Assembly (NCBI GenBank): GCA_018238825.1
Contig: JABCSP010000151.1
Location: 1 to 5,824 of the forward strand
Length of the DNA: 5,824 nucleotides
DNA from: Candidatus Thorarchaeota archaeon
Lineage (GTDB): Archaea > Asgardarchaeota > Thorarchaeia > Thorarchaeales > Thorarchaeaceae
Reading direction: 5' to 3'
In this document: one piece after another, positions 5,223-5,824 of the stretch
Layout: every line of letters starts with the position of its first letter
Position numbering within the stretch: position 1 is the first letter of the stretch
Position numbers and translations under genes: made by a program
The notes under the pieces: model-generated
Database searches by the model: none
What the model was told of the DNA's origin: nothing
Seen by the model: the letters and a program-made list of their open reading frames with translations, nothing else

Positions 5223-5824
5223 CTAAACATCTAACAAAGGACCTGCAATTTTCTCAGTAAAGGTAACAATTTCACCTTCTTTCATGAGACTGCATATTTT
5301 TTCAATATCTGGGCTCAGTACTCGATCATCTTCAAGTGTAGGAACAACTCTTCGTATTGCAGATTTAGCAGTTTCAATGGGTTTGGATGCTTTGAGAGGA
5401 GCAAGCAAGTCAACTCCTTGAGCTGCGCACATATACTCGATTGCAATAACATTCTTGACATTCTCAAGAATTGAACAAGCCTTTCTTGCTGCGATTGTTC
5501 CCATACTAACATGATCTTCTTGGTCAGCACTAGTGGGAATTGAATCAACACTAGCAGGATGGGCAAGAACCTTGTTTTCTGAAACCAGTGCTGCTGCAGT
5601 ATATTGAGCAATCATCATTCCGGATTCGAGACCGCCTTCGGTAGTTAGAAATGCTGGAAGTCCGCTTAGGTGAGGATTGACAAGTCTGTTTACTCTGCGT
5701 TCAGATATATTAGCAAGTTCAGACAAAGCAATACCTAGAAAGTCCATGGCAAGAGCTATTGGCTGTCCATGAAAATTACCACCAGAAACTACTGTACCAT
5801 CCTCTGGAAAAACAAGGGGATTGT
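5223..5824 (-). CDS. hutH: Histidine ammonia-lyase (HutH), partial: C-terminal 199 residues
   Basis: Deaminates L-histidine to trans-urocanate and ammonia, the first step of the Hut pathway; cytoplasmic homotetramer in the family. The frame is open from the TAG at 5225-5223 to the right edge, so the N-terminal half, including the Ala-Ser-Gly that cyclises to the MIO cofactor, lies outside. The visible part begins with NPLVFPEDG, then SGGNFHGQPIALAMDFL at about residues 13-29, a strongly conserved HAL active-site segment. It continues with SGLPAFL, SGMMIAQYTAAAL, SENK, HPASVDSIPTS and QEDHVSMG, whose glutamate is a catalytic-site residue in characterised enzymes. The internal ATG at 5747 lies inside the GNFHGQP-MDFL motif and is not a start. 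The QEDH form (rather than the NQD type of plant and tyrosine-mutase relatives) fits a histidine-specific enzyme. Neighbouring hutI supports the assignment. No frameshift or truncation is seen within the window. Confidence 0.93.
   Translation of the reverse strand, partial: NPLVFPEDGTVVSGGNFHGQPIALAMDFLGIALSELANISERRVNRLVNPHLSGLPAFLTTEGGLESGMMIAQYTAAALVSENKVLAHPASVDSIPTSADQEDHVSMGTIAARKACSILENVKNVIAIEYMCAAQGVDLLAPLKASKPIETAKSAIRRVVPTLEDDRVLSPDIEKICSLMKEGEIVTFTEKIAGPLLDV

Noticed and set aside
5315..5611. Second minus-strand frame of 98 codons overlapping hutH
   Set aside because: An out-of-frame reading of the hutH strand with leucine- and glutamine-rich filler; the HutH frame carries all conserved motifs.
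5745..5747. ATG as the start of a short 174-residue HutH-like gene
   Set aside because: The frame continues upstream through GNFHGQPIALA and NPLVFPEDG to the window edge, so this ATG is internal to a longer gene cut by the boundary.
1..5824. Search for CRISPR arrays, tRNA or rRNA genes, insertion sequences, defence or toxin-antitoxin modules
   Set aside because: By eye I saw no direct-repeat arrays, cloverleaf-like segments, transposase motifs, long terminal inverted repeats or unexplained gene-sized gaps. Coding sequence with recognisable families fills almost the whole window.

Overview
The window is a compact, moderately AT-rich stretch of what is very probably an archaeal chromosome. The case for Archaea rests on gene content: a KEOPS subunit of the Cgi121 family, a small Tan1-like THUMP protein, a short single-domain Sua5/YrdC protein, an archaetidylinositol-phosphate-synthase-like CDP-alcohol phosphotransferase, and an archaeal-style purine phosphoribosyltransferase. 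Several genes have Shine-Dalgarno-like sites and probable GTG or TTG starts. A mesophilic lineage is plausible, and an Asgard-type or Thermoplasmata-like archaeon is a guess only. Nothing suggests a plasmid, virus or mobile element.

Layout, left to right: (1) on the minus strand, a sugar-nucleotidyltransferase with a left-handed beta-helix tail (322-1362) is followed after 3 bp by a CDP-alcohol phosphotransferase that runs off the left edge (1-318); this is a two-gene membrane-lipid or sugar-lipid operon. (2) Divergent from it on the plus strand, a Sua5/YrdC/YciO-family protein (1434-2123) is followed by a THUMP-domain protein whose best start is a TTG at 2131. (3) Convergent with these, on the minus strand, a purine-type phosphoribosyltransferase (3270-3851) precedes the KEOPS subunit Cgi121 (2673-3263). 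(4) Divergent again, imidazolonepropionase HutI (3955-5220, plus strand) meets the C-terminal half of histidine ammonia-lyase HutH (5223 to beyond 5824, minus strand) tail to tail with 2 bp between stop codons.

Functional themes: the centre is a tRNA-modification neighbourhood. Sua5 makes threonylcarbamoyl-AMP, KEOPS (with Cgi121) transfers that group to A37 of ANN-decoding tRNAs, and the THUMP protein is probably a tRNA-binding adaptor related to Tan1, which serves ac4C formation. The right end carries the first and third steps of histidine degradation (histidine to urocanate; imidazolonepropionate to formiminoglutamate). The left end concerns activated sugar or polyol head groups and ether-lipid synthesis.

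There is no gene-free stretch over 300 bases. I found no RNA gene, CRISPR array, insertion sequence, long repeat or convincing terminator. I do not see an undescribed system. The most useful observations are the t6A/THUMP clustering, the linked nucleotidyltransferase and lipid synthase, the compact convergent hut pair, and several start-codon corrections.
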